Source: Novosphingobium sp. EMRT-2 (GTDB lineage: Bacteria; Pseudomonadota; Alphaproteobacteria; Sphingomonadales; Sphingomonadaceae). From it: a stretch of 64,000 bases of DNA. The stretch covers positions 3,581,501-3,645,500 of the forward strand of contig NZ_CP039695.1 in assembly GCF_005145025.1 (NCBI RefSeq). Reading direction: 5' to 3'. Position numbers and translations under genes: made by a program. Of this stretch, positions 9,051 to 20,480 are shown piece by piece (position 1 is the first letter of the stretch; each line of letters opens with the position of its first letter). Under the pieces are notes generated by a model, which was given only the letters and a program-made list of their open reading frames with translations, searched no databases and was not told the origin of the DNA.

Positions 9051-9137
9051 GGGGCGGGGGCGCCGGTTCGTCCCCCCGCGAGCAACGACAACGATAAATC
9101 CAGCTTCGTCAACTTCGTCAGGGAACGGCTTTTTACG

Positions 9138-11801
<2,664 letters not shown>

Positions 11802-11824
11802 AGACAACGAACCAGCTTATCGCA

Positions 11825-11923
11825 CCGTCGTCCCAGCGCAGGCTGGGACCTCGGGCGACTGGGCTCAACCTGTCATAGGTCCTCTGCAACCTCTCGAGGT
11901 CCCAGCTTGCGCTGGGACGACGG
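11825..11923. repeat. palindromic intergenic repeat with 29-base arms
   Basis: Arms at 11825-11853 and 11895-11923 are inverted copies with a single mismatch, separated by 41 bases. Each arm holds the internal palindrome CCCAGC...GCTGGG. It fills the gap between ppdK and the convergent methyltransferase gene and belongs to the same family as the elements at 6568 and 7790. It may also fold to end transcripts from both sides. Confidence 0.85.
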
Positions 11924-11940
11924 ACGCATTTTTCCGGTGT

Positions 11941-12747
11941 TTAGGTCCGCCATCCGCTGAGCGTCAGGATTTCGAACGTCTCGGTCACGCGGCCGTCCGC
12001 GTCGGCGCTCCCGGCGAAAGCGGCCCGCGCCCTTGCCAGCGCCGCCTTGCCCAATGGCGGGCCGGAGCGGGCGAGGCAGTTGCCAAGGCCCTGCGCCCGC
12101 ACGTCGCCCACCAGCCGTTCCAGGCTGCCGAAGCGCACGGGTAGCGAGCGGCTGTCGATCACCGGGGCGGCAAAGCCGCAGCGCTGGAGGAGCTGCCCCC
12201 CGGCGCGCACGTTCACTTGCGGATGGATGCGCGGGGCGGGGCGGTCGCCGTCCGCCGCCAGCATGATCGCGCGCAGGGCAGGGAGGCTGCCCGCGCCGCT
12301 GAAGCTCATGATCGCGAGGCCATCGGGCGCTAGCGCCCGGCGCAGGTGCAGCAGCGCGCCGGGCAGGTCGTTTACGGTATCGAGCGTGCCGAGGCTGGCG
12401 ACGAGGTCGAAGCCTTCGCCCGCCGGGATGGGGCTTTCCTCGTCGATTGGCCTTTCGCCGGGGCCGGGGACGGGATCGGCGCGGGTGACGGCGCAGCCCT
12501 GCGCGGCCAGTGCTGTGGCGAGCGTGCCGGTCCAGTCGCCGATCACCAGCGCGCGGGCGGGTGCGTGGCGCAGGAACGACAGGCGGTCGAGCACGTCCTC
12601 CACCATGTCATCCATGATATAGCGCGCCGCGTCGGGGCGCTGCTGCAGCCGGCGCATCCGCGCGCGGAGCGCGGCGCGGCGGGCGGGCGAGAAGATGGTC
12701 GGCGGTGACGCGGGCGGGGAGGGAGCGGGGGGAAGCGCGGAAGCCAT
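11941..12747 (-). CDS. SAM-dependent methyltransferase (BioC/NDUFAF5-like)
   Basis: The product is about 268 residues. It begins with a Pro-rich stretch and a basic helix (RRAALRARMRRLQQ), followed by a Rossmann-type methyltransferase domain. Motif I is degenerate (ALVIGDWTGTLA near residue 80) and a post-motif DLVASLGTLDTVNDLPGAL follows. This layout next to comF is typical of the alphaproteobacterial methyltransferases related to NDUFAF5, but the substrate cannot be read here. The frame is open 60 bases upstream; the ATG at 12747 was chosen because it leaves a compact divergent promoter gap to comF. Confidence 0.8.
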   Translation of the reverse strand: MASALPPAPSPPASPPTIFSPARRAALRARMRRLQQRPDAARYIMDDMVEDVLDRLSFLRHAPARALVIGDWTGTLATALAAQGCAVTRADPVPGPGERPIDEESPIPAGEGFDLVASLGTLDTVNDLPGALLHLRRALAPDGLAIMSFSGAGSLPALRAIMLAADGDRPAPRIHPQVNVRAGGQLLQRCGFAAPVIDSRSLPVRFGSLERLVGDVRAQGLGNCLARSGPPLGKAALARARAAFAGSADADGRVTETFEILTLSGWRT

Positions 12748-12812
12748 GCGCGGCTGCCTGCCCGTTCGGGATGCTCTTGCCAAGCCCCCGTTCCAGACGG
12801 ACAACACGGTTC

Positions 12813-13613
12813 ATGCTCCGGTCCGCTTCCCTTGCCGCCATGACGGCCCCGGTGATCGACCTGGTCTTTCCGCCGCGCTGCCCGCTGTGCGGCGATCCGC
12901 TGGCGCGGCAGGGAGGGCTATGCGTCGCCTGCTGGGGCAAGCTCGCCATTCCGGGCGAGCCGGCGTGCACGCTCTGCCAGAGGCCGCTGGGCGAGGATCA
13001 CGGTGACGAAGAGCACCTCGTCTGCGCGCCCTGCCTCGCCAGTCCGCCGAAGCACGCGGGGATCACGGCGGCGACGCTCTACAACGATGCCGCGCGCGAT
13101 CTGGTGCTGGCGTTCAAGCACGGGCGCCGCGTCGGCCTTGCCGGCTTGCTCGCGCAGTTGATCGTGCCACGGTTGCCGGATTTGGAGGGGCCGTGGCTGG
13201 TCGTGCCCGTGCCACTCCATCGCTGGCGGTTGTGGCGGCGCGGGTTCAACCAGTCCGCGCTGCTGGCGGCGCGGATAGCGCGGGCGAGGGGGCAGGCGCT
13301 TGCCGTCGATGCCCTGGTCCGCGTTCGGCAGACCCCGTCGTTGGGGGGATTGAACCGCCGCGCGCGGGCAATGGCGCTTTCGGGCGCGATTGTGGCTTCG
13401 CCGCGCTGGGCAAGCCGTTTGAAGGGCGCGAACGTGCTGCTGGTTGATGACGTCATGACGAGCGGCGCGACGACGGACGCCTGCCTGCGTGCGTTGCGAA
13501 AGGCGGGTGTGGGCCAGGTTCGTATAGCCTGCTTCGCGCGGGTGCTGGACGAAGCGCTGGATGCAGCCGGCCGATCGGGACCAGTCCCGGACGGCACGGC
13601 GGCCGGGGCATAA
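12813..13613 (+). CDS. comF: ComF family protein (phosphoribosyltransferase-like)
   Basis: The product of about 266 residues has an N-terminal zinc-finger-like region with four Cys pairs (PPRCPLCGDPL, CVACW, CTLCQRPL, CAPCL) and a C-terminal type I phosphoribosyltransferase domain with the PRPP loop LLVDDVMTSGATTDAC. ComF proteins act in DNA uptake or recombination in competent bacteria; the exact role here is unknown. It is divergent from the methyltransferase. An ATG at 12840 is an alternative start, and neither start has a strong ribosome-binding site. Confidence 0.9.
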   Translation: MLRSASLAAMTAPVIDLVFPPRCPLCGDPLARQGGLCVACWGKLAIPGEPACTLCQRPLGEDHGDEEHLVCAPCLASPPKHAGITAATLYNDAARDLVLAFKHGRRVGLAGLLAQLIVPRLPDLEGPWLVVPVPLHRWRLWRRGFNQSALLAARIARARGQALAVDALVRVRQTPSLGGLNRRARAMALSGAIVASPRWASRLKGANVLLVDDVMTSGATTDACLRALRKAGVGQVRIACFARVLDEALDAAGRSGPVPDGTAAGA

Positions 13614-13845
13614 AAGAAACGCCCGGAATCTCGCGATTCCGGGCGTCCTCGTGACGAATTTGGAAGCGTTACAGCGACAGCCCCCTGTTGCCGCTTCGCC
13701 CTAAGTCCCTCATCAACGGGCTCTGATACCGATCCAGCCTCCGCTGTCTCCGGTACCTGAAGCCGCCCCTCTTTTTCCCTGAACTTTGGCGCTTTTGCGC
13801 CGCCTTTCGGCGGTCCAGACTGCGGTTCCCTCAAACCGCGCATTC
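13612..13845 (-). ncRNA. candidate small RNA ending in an intrinsic terminator
   Basis: The 335-base gap between comF and hisI has no convincing gene. Read on the minus strand it shows hairpins GCGGTT-TGAGGG-AACCGC (13839-13822), CCGCC-GAAA-GGCGG (13813-13800) and GGCGC-AAAA-GCGCC (13801-13788). It ends in an 11-bp stem with a 4-base loop (13645-13620) followed by TTTCTTTT. No annotated minus-strand gene exists for that terminator to serve. Two minus-strand frames stay open across it, but their codon use is unlike the neighbours. I do not recognise a known RNA family. Confidence 0.4.
13620..13645 (-). terminator. intrinsic terminator-like hairpin downstream of comF
   Basis: The stem CGCCCGGAATC pairs perfectly with GATTCCGGGCG around a TCGC loop. 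The T-rich tract is on the minus-strand side, so it would work best for a minus-strand transcript; on the plus strand it may still help end comF transcription. Confidence 0.65.
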
Positions 13846-14017
13846 TTCATCCGCGATTGGCCGCCCCGACGGAAGTCCATTGTTGCGTTTGGATGGATTT
13901 TGCCACCCATCTGTGGTTATCCTGCAACAAATCCCCATTTGACACGGGTTGCAGAGAAAGGTCCTTACTATTCCACAGTCCGATTCCTCCGCATTGCGCG
14001 AACAGGGCCGGGTGTTC

Positions 14018-14353
14018 ATGCCCCGGTTCGATGCCGCCGGACTGGTCACGGCGGTGGCGGTAGATCATCGCACCGGCGAGTTGCTGATGCTGGCGCATAT
14101 GGACGCCGAGGCGATCGCGAAGACGCGCGAGACGGGATTCGCCCATTTCCATTCCCGGTCGCGCGGGCGCCTGTGGATGAAGGGTGAAAGCTCCGGCCAT
14201 ACGCTCAAGGTCATCGAGATCCGGGTGGATTGCGATCAGGACGCGCTGGAACTGAGAGTCGAGGCAGCGGGGCCAGCCTGCCACACGCTGGCGCGAACCT
14301 GTTTCTACCGGCGGGTCGACGATAACGGCGAACTTGTGCGGATCGTGGATTGA
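14018..14353 (+). CDS. hisI: phosphoribosyl-AMP cyclohydrolase
   Basis: The product opens the purine ring in the third step of histidine synthesis. Family motifs are visible: [12 protein letters not shown], the [10 protein letters not shown] stretch, [18 protein letters not shown] and the metal-binding region [12 protein letters not shown] followed by [12 protein letters not shown]. From the ATG at 14018 it is 111 residues. The frame stays open upstream to a TTG at 13949 (134 residues) with another TTG at 13994. Many sphingomonad HisI proteins, as I know them, have a short extension before PRFD, so the true start may be one of these. A TTGACA hexamer lies at 13939. Confidence 0.92.
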   Translation: MPRFDAAGLVTAVAVDHRTGELLMLAHMDAEAIAKTRETGFAHFHSRSRGRLWMKGESSGHTLKVIEIRVDCDQDALELRVEAAGPACHTLARTCFYRRVDDNGELVRIVD

Positions 14354-14385
14354 CGCTTACGTAAAGGGTAGGTAGCTCTGTGTGC

Positions 14386-14862
14386 ATGCCCGCACAGCCC
14401 GCCGCCGCGAATCGTGGCCACACCGGCCATCTCGACCATCCCGACGCCAGCGCGCGCGATCAGTACACGATTTCCGATCTCTCCAGCGAGTTCGACGTTA
14501 CCGCTCGCGCCTTGCGCTTCTATGAAGACGAAGGCCTGATCGCGCCGACGCGGCTCGGCCTGTCGCGCATCTACAGCAAGCGCGACCGGGCGCGGCTGGC
14601 GTGGATCATGCGCGCGAAGAACGTGGGTTTCAGCCTCGCCGAAATCCGCGACATGATCGACCTTTACGATCTGGGCGACGGGCGTGCCGAACAGCGTCGC
14701 GTCACCATCGCCAAGTGCCGCGAACGGATCGACAACTTGCGCCGCCAGCAGGCGGACATCACCGATACCATCGATGAACTGACCAGCTTCGTCGACCTTA
14801 TGGTCAAGCGGGAGCGTCTGGAAGGGCGTGATCCTGAAACCGGCGCGTCGCACCACTCCTGA
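14386..14862 (+). CDS. MerR-family transcriptional regulator
   Basis: The 158-residue product has a MerR winged-helix domain at residues 25-95 ([20 protein letters not shown], then EDEGLIAP and [12 protein letters not shown]) and a dimerisation coiled coil ([20 protein letters not shown]). No metal-binding cysteines are evident in the C-terminal part, so it is not a typical metal sensor. It sits 10 bases before an acyl-CoA dehydrogenase gene, a setting like that of LiuR-type regulators of acyl-CoA or branched-chain amino acid catabolism. An in-frame GTG at 14380 is an alternative start. Confidence 0.87.
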   Translation: MPAQPAAANRGHTGHLDHPDASARDQYTISDLSSEFDVTARALRFYEDEGLIAPTRLGLSRIYSKRDRARLAWIMRAKNVGFSLAEIRDMIDLYDLGDGRAEQRRVTIAKCRERIDNLRRQQADITDTIDELTSFVDLMVKRERLEGRDPETGASHHS

Positions 14863-14872
14863 GGACCAAGCT

Positions 14873-16678
14873 ATGCCGATCTACAAGGCTCCGACGCGGG
14901 ACACGCGTTTCATCGTCAATGAAGTCGTCCGTGTAGGCGACTATACCCATCTGGCCGGGTTCGAGAATGCGACCCAGGACATGACCGACGCGGTGATCGA
15001 GGAAGCGGGGCGCTTCGTTTCCGAAGTGGTCGCGCCGCTCAACCGCGTGGGCGATATCGAGGGCTGCACCCGCCACCCCGACGCTTCGGTGACGACGCCG
15101 ACCGGGTTCAAGGAAGCCTATCGCCAGTACGTCGAGGGCGGCTGGCCCACGCTCGTCGGGCCGGAGGCGTTCGGCGGACAGGGTTTGCCGCACGTGATCG
15201 GCTTCGTCATGGAAGAATACATGTGCAGCGCGAACCACGCCTTCGCGATGTATCCAGGCCTTGCCAATGGCGCGATTTCCGCGATCCTTGCGAAGGGATC
15301 GCCCGAACAGCAGGCCAAGTATCTGCCCAAGATGGTGTCGGGCGAATGGCTCGGCACGATGAACCTGACTGAGCCGCACTGCGGCACCGATCTGGGCCTG
15401 ATCCGTACCCGCGCCGAACCGCAGGCCGATGGCTCCTATGCCATCACCGGCACCAAGATCTTCATTTCGGCGGGCGACCATGACCTGACCGAGAACATCA
15501 TCCATCTGGTGCTGGCCAAGACGCCGGGCGCCCCGGAATCGAGCAAGGGCATCTCGCTGTTCATCGTGCCGAAGTTCCTGGTGAACGATGATGGTTCGCT
15601 GGGGGTGAAGAACGCTGTTTCAGTCGGGTCGATCGAACACAAGATGGGCATCCACGGCAACGCCACCTGCGTGATGAACTACGAGGACGCGAAGGGCTGG
15701 ATCGTCGGCGAGGAGAACAAGGGCCTTGCCGCGATGTTCGTGATGATGAACGCGGCCCGCCTGGGCGTGGGCATCCAGGGGCTGGGGCAGGCGGAAGCCG
15801 CGTACCAGAACTCGGTGCTCTATGCGCAGGAGCGCCGGCAGGGCCGCGCGCTGACCGGCCCCGCCGAACCGGACCAGAAGGCCGATCCGCTGTTCGTCCA
15901 CCCTGATGTGCGCCGGATGCTGATGGATGCCAAGGCCTTCACCGAAGGGATGCGCGCCTTCTCCGGCTGGGGTGGACTGCTGGTCGATCTTTCGCACAAG
16001 GCGGCGACGGCGGAAGAGCGGCAGGAAGCCGACGACCTGATCAGCCTGCTCACGCCGGTGATCAAGGGCTACGGCACCGACAGGGGCTACCAGACCGCCA
16101 CCGACATGCAGCAGATCTGGGGCGGCCACGGCTATATCGCCGAAAGCGGCATGGAGCAGTTCGTGCGCGATGCGCGCATCGCCATGATCTATGAAGGCGC
16201 TAACGGCGTGCAGGCGATGGACCTTGTTGGCCGCAAGCTGCCGATGAACGGCGGCCGCGCGGTGCAGGCCTTCTTCAAGCTGGTCGATGACGAATGCGCT
16301 TCCGCTGTCGGTGCCGGCGATGCGGTAGCGCTGGTGGCGGAGCGGCTGGCCAAGGCCAATGGCGAGTTGAAGGCCGCGACGATGTGGTTCCTCCAGCATG
16401 GCATGGCCGACCGCAACGCGCTCGGCGCGGGCGCCTATGCCTACATGACCCTGATGGGCATCGTTTCGCTGGGCCTGATGTGGCTGAAGATGGCCAAGGT
16501 GGCGGCCGCGGCGCTGGCGGCGGGAACGGACGATACGCTGTTCTATGAGGCCAAGCTGGTCACCGCGAACCATTTCGCGCTGCGCTCCATGCCCCAGGCA
16601 GGCTCGCTGCGGCGCGAGATCGAGGCGGGTGGCGAAACCGTGATGGCACTGCCGGTGGAAGCCTTCGCCACGGCCTGA
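14873..16678 (+). CDS. acyl-CoA dehydrogenase, long form (DmdC-like)
   Basis: The 601-residue FAD enzyme oxidises an acyl-CoA at the alpha-beta bond. It belongs to the long subgroup with an extra N-terminal segment ([18 protein letters not shown]) and a C-terminal extension, as in methylmercaptopropionyl-CoA dehydrogenase DmdC. Motifs include [15 protein letters not shown] in the FAD/substrate region, and the C-terminal [15 protein letters not shown] and [20 protein letters not shown], which carry the expected Glu. GAGGA precedes the ATG at 14873. The MerR gene just upstream probably regulates it. The actual acyl-CoA substrate is unknown. Confidence 0.9.
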   Translation: MPIYKAPTRDTRFIVNEVVRVGDYTHLAGFENATQDMTDAVIEEAGRFVSEVVAPLNRVGDIEGCTRHPDASVTTPTGFKEAYRQYVEGGWPTLVGPEAFGGQGLPHVIGFVMEEYMCSANHAFAMYPGLANGAISAILAKGSPEQQAKYLPKMVSGEWLGTMNLTEPHCGTDLGLIRTRAEPQADGSYAITGTKIFISAGDHDLTENIIHLVLAKTPGAPESSKGISLFIVPKFLVNDDGSLGVKNAVSVGSIEHKMGIHGNATCVMNYEDAKGWIVGEENKGLAAMFVMMNAARLGVGIQGLGQAEAAYQNSVLYAQERRQGRALTGPAEPDQKADPLFVHPDVRRMLMDAKAFTEGMRAFSGWGGLLVDLSHKAATAEERQEADDLISLLTPVIKGYGTDRGYQTATDMQQIWGGHGYIAESGMEQFVRDARIAMIYEGANGVQAMDLVGRKLPMNGGRAVQAFFKLVDDECASAVGAGDAVALVAERLAKANGELKAATMWFLQHGMADRNALGAGAYAYMTLMGIVSLGLMWLKMAKVAAAALAAGTDDTLFYEAKLVTANHFALRSMPQAGSLRREIEAGGETVMALPVEAFATA

Positions 16679-16775
16679 TGGCCGGTCCGATCTGGATTGC
16701 CGGCTCCGTATGCTCTGGGATGTGGGTCGGCGCTGGTCTGGCGCCATCCACGATTTCGGTTTTCCGTAAACATTA

Positions 16776-17538
16776 GGCATTGTTGCATAGCAAGGTAGTG
16801 GATTCTGTTGAGGATTCGGATGTCATAGATGGTCTGGATGCCCAGGCCGACGCCGCCGAAGCATCGCACGACCAATTGGCCCGAGTATAATGCAGCGCTC
16901 AAGCGGCGAGGCTCACTGGATGTGTGGATCGATCCTGGAATAGACTGGTTTGCAGCGCCCGATGGCCGACCTGGGCGGCCACTGCGGTTTTCGGACCGAG
17001 CGATCGAGTTCTGCCTGACGCTGAAAGGGCTGTTTCAACTTCCGCTGCGGCAGGTTGACGGGTCTGACCCAGAGCCTGCTCAGGATGGCGGGCCTGGACT
17101 GGCCGGCCCCGGATCATACGACGCTGTGCCGGCGCCAGAAGAACCTGTCGGTCGATCTGGGCGGCAGGCTCAGTGCTGGCGGTCTGCACCTGCTGGTCGA
17201 CAGCACCGGGGTCAAGATGATCGGTGAGGGTGAATGGAAGGCCAGGAAACACGGCGTTTCTTACCGCCGCCAGTGGCGCAAAGTGCATATCGGCATCGAC
17301 GCGGAAACCTTCGATATCCGGGCGATCGAGGTCACGAGCAATGCCGTCGGCGATGGCTAGGTGCTGCCGGATCTGTTGGCGCAGATCCCCGAGGATGAGA
17401 CCATTGTCACTGTTGGCGGCGACGGCGCCTATGACACCAGAGGTTGCCACGCGGCCATCGATGCGCGCGGTGCCGATCCGGTCATCCCGGTTCGCCGCAA
17501 CGGCAAGGCATGGACCGAGTACGGGCCTGGCGTCGAGG
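16776..17538 (+). mobile_element. IS5-family element, copy 1, truncated at its 3' end
   Basis: The left end begins GGCATTGTTGCATAG and matches, in inverted orientation, the right end of copy 2 at 30515. Identity with copy 2 is very high until the bases gtcgagg at 17532-17538, after which copy 2 continues in the transposase while this copy runs into the TonB receptor gene. The 3' end with the catalytic Glu region and the right inverted repeat is missing. Confidence 0.88.
16829..17538 (+). pseudogene. IS5-family transposase remnant (frameshift, amber stop, 3' truncation)
   Basis: The first frame encodes the N-terminal part (TTNWPEYNAALKRRGSLDVW to FCLTLKGLFQLPLRQ). The reading then moves to a second frame at about 17054-17060 (gttgacg) and continues GLTQSLLRMAGLDWPAPDHT, with the first catalytic Asp in LLVDSTGVKM. 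A TAG at 17358-17360 interrupts the second frame where copy 2 has CAG. The second catalytic Asp (GGDGAYDT) follows, then the gene ends at 17538. It cannot be active. The frame change is shared with copy 2, whereas the amber and truncation are not. Confidence 0.88.
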
Positions 17539-19553
17539 TCGCGCGAGAGCGGCGCGCGATAATCCTGCTGGAGCGAGATGGTCCAGGCGGGGACGTATTG
17601 CAGTTCCTCACCCTTGTCGCCGCCACTGAACGGATCTCCCTGAGTAAGGCGAGCATCGGTGTAGCCGACATTGATCGCGAAGCTCAGCGCCTTGCTCGGC
17701 GCGATGCGCGTCTCGATTTCGAAACCCTTGCTGGTCGCGCGGCCGGCGTTGACGTCGAACTGGCTGGCGCAGGTCGGCAGCACCAGGCTCTGCTGGATGT
17801 CGCGATATTTGATCACGAAGCCGGTGACCCCGATCGAGAAGCGGCCATCGCGCGTCGACTGCCGCACACCCGCCTCATAGCTGTCGAGCTTCTCGGGCCT
17901 GGTGAAGGCCGGGATGGTCGATGGATCGATGCCAAGCGTCGCGAAATCCGGATTGCAGACCGGCCCGGGCAGCACACGGCCTACGCCCGGACGGAAGCCA
18001 CCGGCATAACGGGCATAGGCGAAGGTCGTCGGCGTCACCTTGTAGGAAGCACTCGCCGAGAAGATCGCGCCATGGTCCTTGGCGGTAGCATCCACGCCCA
18101 CCGGGAAGAGCGCCCCGGGCGTGTCGGTCACGACGCGCGGGTTGCGGCGGTCATAATAGCGCACGCCCGCCTTCAACTCGCCGCGCTTGCCGGCGAATTC
18201 CCAGCGGACATTGGCGAAGCCCGCAATCTCGCGGACCTTATCCTTACCGGTGAAGCCCGCATCGACCAGCGCATCGGGATCGCCGCCATAGAGGCCGACC
18301 GAATATTCCGGGATCGGCGCGTCGAAGCCCAGCCGCTGAAAGCTGTCGGTGGTGCTGCGCAGATAAGAACCGCCGACCAGTAACTGCACCGGAAAGGCCC
18401 AGTCCGAGCTGAACCGGACTTCCTGGGTGAATTGCTTGAGGTGGTTCGACGAGACCAGCGGCGACAGCAGCGCGGTGTTGGGGTTGCCCACGAAAGGCCC
18501 GTTCGCCGTCGGGTCGAAGCCGGGATAGCTGAACCCGACCACATTGGGGTCGAGATTGTAGATGTCGCGCGTGTCGAGCTTGCGGTGGATCTTCTGATCC
18601 ACATAGCCGGTCGCGGAGGTCAGGGTGCCCGCGCCCGTATCGTAATTGGCGGTGAGGCTGAAGACCCAGGACTTGTCCGAGCCATTCTCCGGGAAGAAGC
18701 GGCTGGTAAGGAGCGCACCGGGCGTGCCACCCGGCAACCGATCATTGAGGTCGGACTCGCTGAACGCGCCGTTGACGCGCGAATTGTACATGGCCGACGC
18801 GCGGATCTCGAGCGCGGGCGCGGGCGTCCAGAGGCCCGCGAGGCGGCCGGTGAATTTCTCAAGGTCGTTGACGTTCGTCCGCCGCGCGCCCGTATAAGGA
18901 TCGATATTGTCGATGAAACCGCCGCGCTTGTCATAAACGGCTGATCCCCTGACGGCCGCATTCGCGGCGAGCGGCACGTTCACGACAAGCGCGCCGCCAT
19001 AATTGGCAGCGCCCCCTTCGGTGCCCGACCCCCTCGCTTCCGCGGTCACGCCGAACCGTTTGGGGTCCGGCCGGTTCTCGACATAATGGAGAAGGCCGCC
19101 GGCGGCAGACGCACCGTAAAGATCGCCTTGTGGGCCTTTGAGCACCTCGACCCGGGCAAGATCGTAAAGCTCCGGGTCGATCGTATTGGGTATCAGGATA
19201 TCGTCGAGGTAGGTGACGACGGTCGGCTGGGTACCGCCCGAGGGTGCGATACCGCGGATAACGATGTTACGGTCCCCGATGCCGGTCTCGGGCGTCACCG
19301 ACAAGGCCGGCACGAGGCGGGTCAGGTCATCGACCGAGCGAATGGAACGCGCCTCGATATTGATGCCACTCACCGCCTGGACGCTGAGCGGGATGGTCTG
19401 GATCGATTCCGACCGCTTCTGCGCGGTGACGACAATGTCCTGGTTCGGATTGTCGGGGGGCGGCGCATCCTGCGCCTGGGAGGGGGAGGCGAGCACCGCC
19501 GAAAAGAGCAGCGGAAACCCCGCCCAGAGCCTTGCACCCAGTCGCTTCGTCAT
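17539..19553 (-). pseudogene. TonB-dependent receptor, C-terminus cut off by an IS element
   Basis: The protein starts with a signal peptide and the plug domain (DIVVTAQKRSESIQTIPLSV, then VLKGPQGDLYGASAAGGLLHY), then about 500 residues of outer-membrane barrel. The last native residues are around LSRDLDARP at 17539. The frame then runs on through the antisense strand of the IS for about 213 more codons to a stop at 16899, giving an 884-residue chimera. The final barrel strands and the C-terminal aromatic residue needed for outer-membrane insertion are gone, so it is very probably non-functional. It is divergent from the TetR/MFS genes and has a palindrome at 19591 in its promoter region. Confidence 0.87.
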
Positions 19554-19590
19554 GCGTCACCCCCATATGTCCACCCGCAAGGGAATAAAA

Positions 19591-19604
19591 ACAGACTAGT
19601 CGGT
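19591..19604. promoter_or_regulatory. candidate TetR operator upstream of the TonB receptor
   Basis: ACAGACTAGTCGGT fits the palindrome ACCGAC-NN-GTCGGT with one mismatch. The same palindrome, also with one mismatch, occurs at 20377 upstream of the MFS gene. It lies about 38 bases upstream of the receptor start. Confidence 0.6.
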
Positions 19605-19685
19605 CATTTTTATTGTGCAAGCCCTATTGCGACTTGTTCGATATCGCGGGGGACACTTGTTGGCAGCGCCAACTCGGCGCGGGCG

Positions 19686-20273
19686 TTAGGTCGCCGCACG
19701 TACAAGGCCGTGGACGGTCATACGCAGTCCGCGCCTTGCCTCGGCATCAAGGTTCGCGGTTTCGTATATCTGCCGCGAGAGGCGGCCCAGCACATAGGTG
19801 TGAATGAGGACCGACGTCTCGGCGGCGTCGGTATCGCCCTGGAACGCCACCTTGCCCGCCGCACTTAACTCCTCGAGCAATATCCTGATCCGGTCCTCGC
19901 AGCGCCGGGAATTGGCAATGAGCGCCGCCCGGATCAGTTCATTCGACGCCCCGATCGTGACGGCCTCCATTTCCAGCCGGCTGTCAGCATAGCTCAGGCC
20001 GCGCAGGAAGAGATCGAAGATCAGCTCCTCCAGTTCCTCGAGCGAGCCCGCGCGGATCGCTTCGTAGACGAGGCCGCGCTGCCGGATGATCTCCAGCATG
20101 ATCGCCTCCTTGCTTTCGAAATGCGTGTAGAGCGCGCCCTTGCTGATCCGGGCCTCGGCGCAAATGTCGTCGACCGACGCGGCACCAAAGCCGGTCTTCT
20201 CGAACTGCCGGATCGCGGCATCCAGGATGTTTTGCCGGCGCTTCTGCATCGTCTTGGGATCAAGCTTGGGCAT
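19686..20273 (-). CDS. TetR/AcrR-family transcriptional regulator
   Basis: The 195-residue product has an N-terminal TetR helix-turn-helix domain at residues 8-55 (RRQNILDAAIRQFEKTGFGA, then VDDICAEARISKGALYTHFE) and an all-helical C-terminal ligand domain of unknown specificity. It lies between a TonB receptor and an MFS transporter gene, both preceded by the same near-palindrome, so it probably represses both. The ATG at 20273 was preferred over one 30 bases upstream because it gives the normal family N-terminus. Confidence 0.92.
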   Translation of the reverse strand: MPKLDPKTMQKRRQNILDAAIRQFEKTGFGAASVDDICAEARISKGALYTHFESKEAIMLEIIRQRGLVYEAIRAGSLEELEELIFDLFLRGLSYADSRLEMEAVTIGASNELIRAALIANSRRCEDRIRILLEELSAAGKVAFQGDTDAAETSVLIHTYVLGRLSRQIYETANLDAEARRGLRMTVHGLVRAAT

Positions 20274-20376
20274 TTTCAATTCCGTCCAGGTCCGGGCCGC
20301 CAATTGCGCACGCTGCGACTCGCGCTATGATTCGTCGCGCCAGCCATCACCAGTATGGCAGCCGCTCTTATACGGA

Positions 20377-20390
20377 ACCGACCAGTCAGT
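20377..20390. promoter_or_regulatory. candidate TetR operator upstream of the MFS gene
   Basis: ACCGACCAGTCAGT matches the ACCGAC-NN-GTCGGT palindrome with one mismatch and shares its core with the site at 19591. It lies about 90 bases before the probable MFS start and also upstream of the TetR gene. Confidence 0.6.
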
Positions 20391-20480
20391 CTCAATGATG
20401 TGCAGCACTTCGCCTCCGCCGAGCCAGACTTGCCCGGGCCGTGGTGTGCCGAGCAGCCGGTCGTCGGGCGCCTGCCCGAG

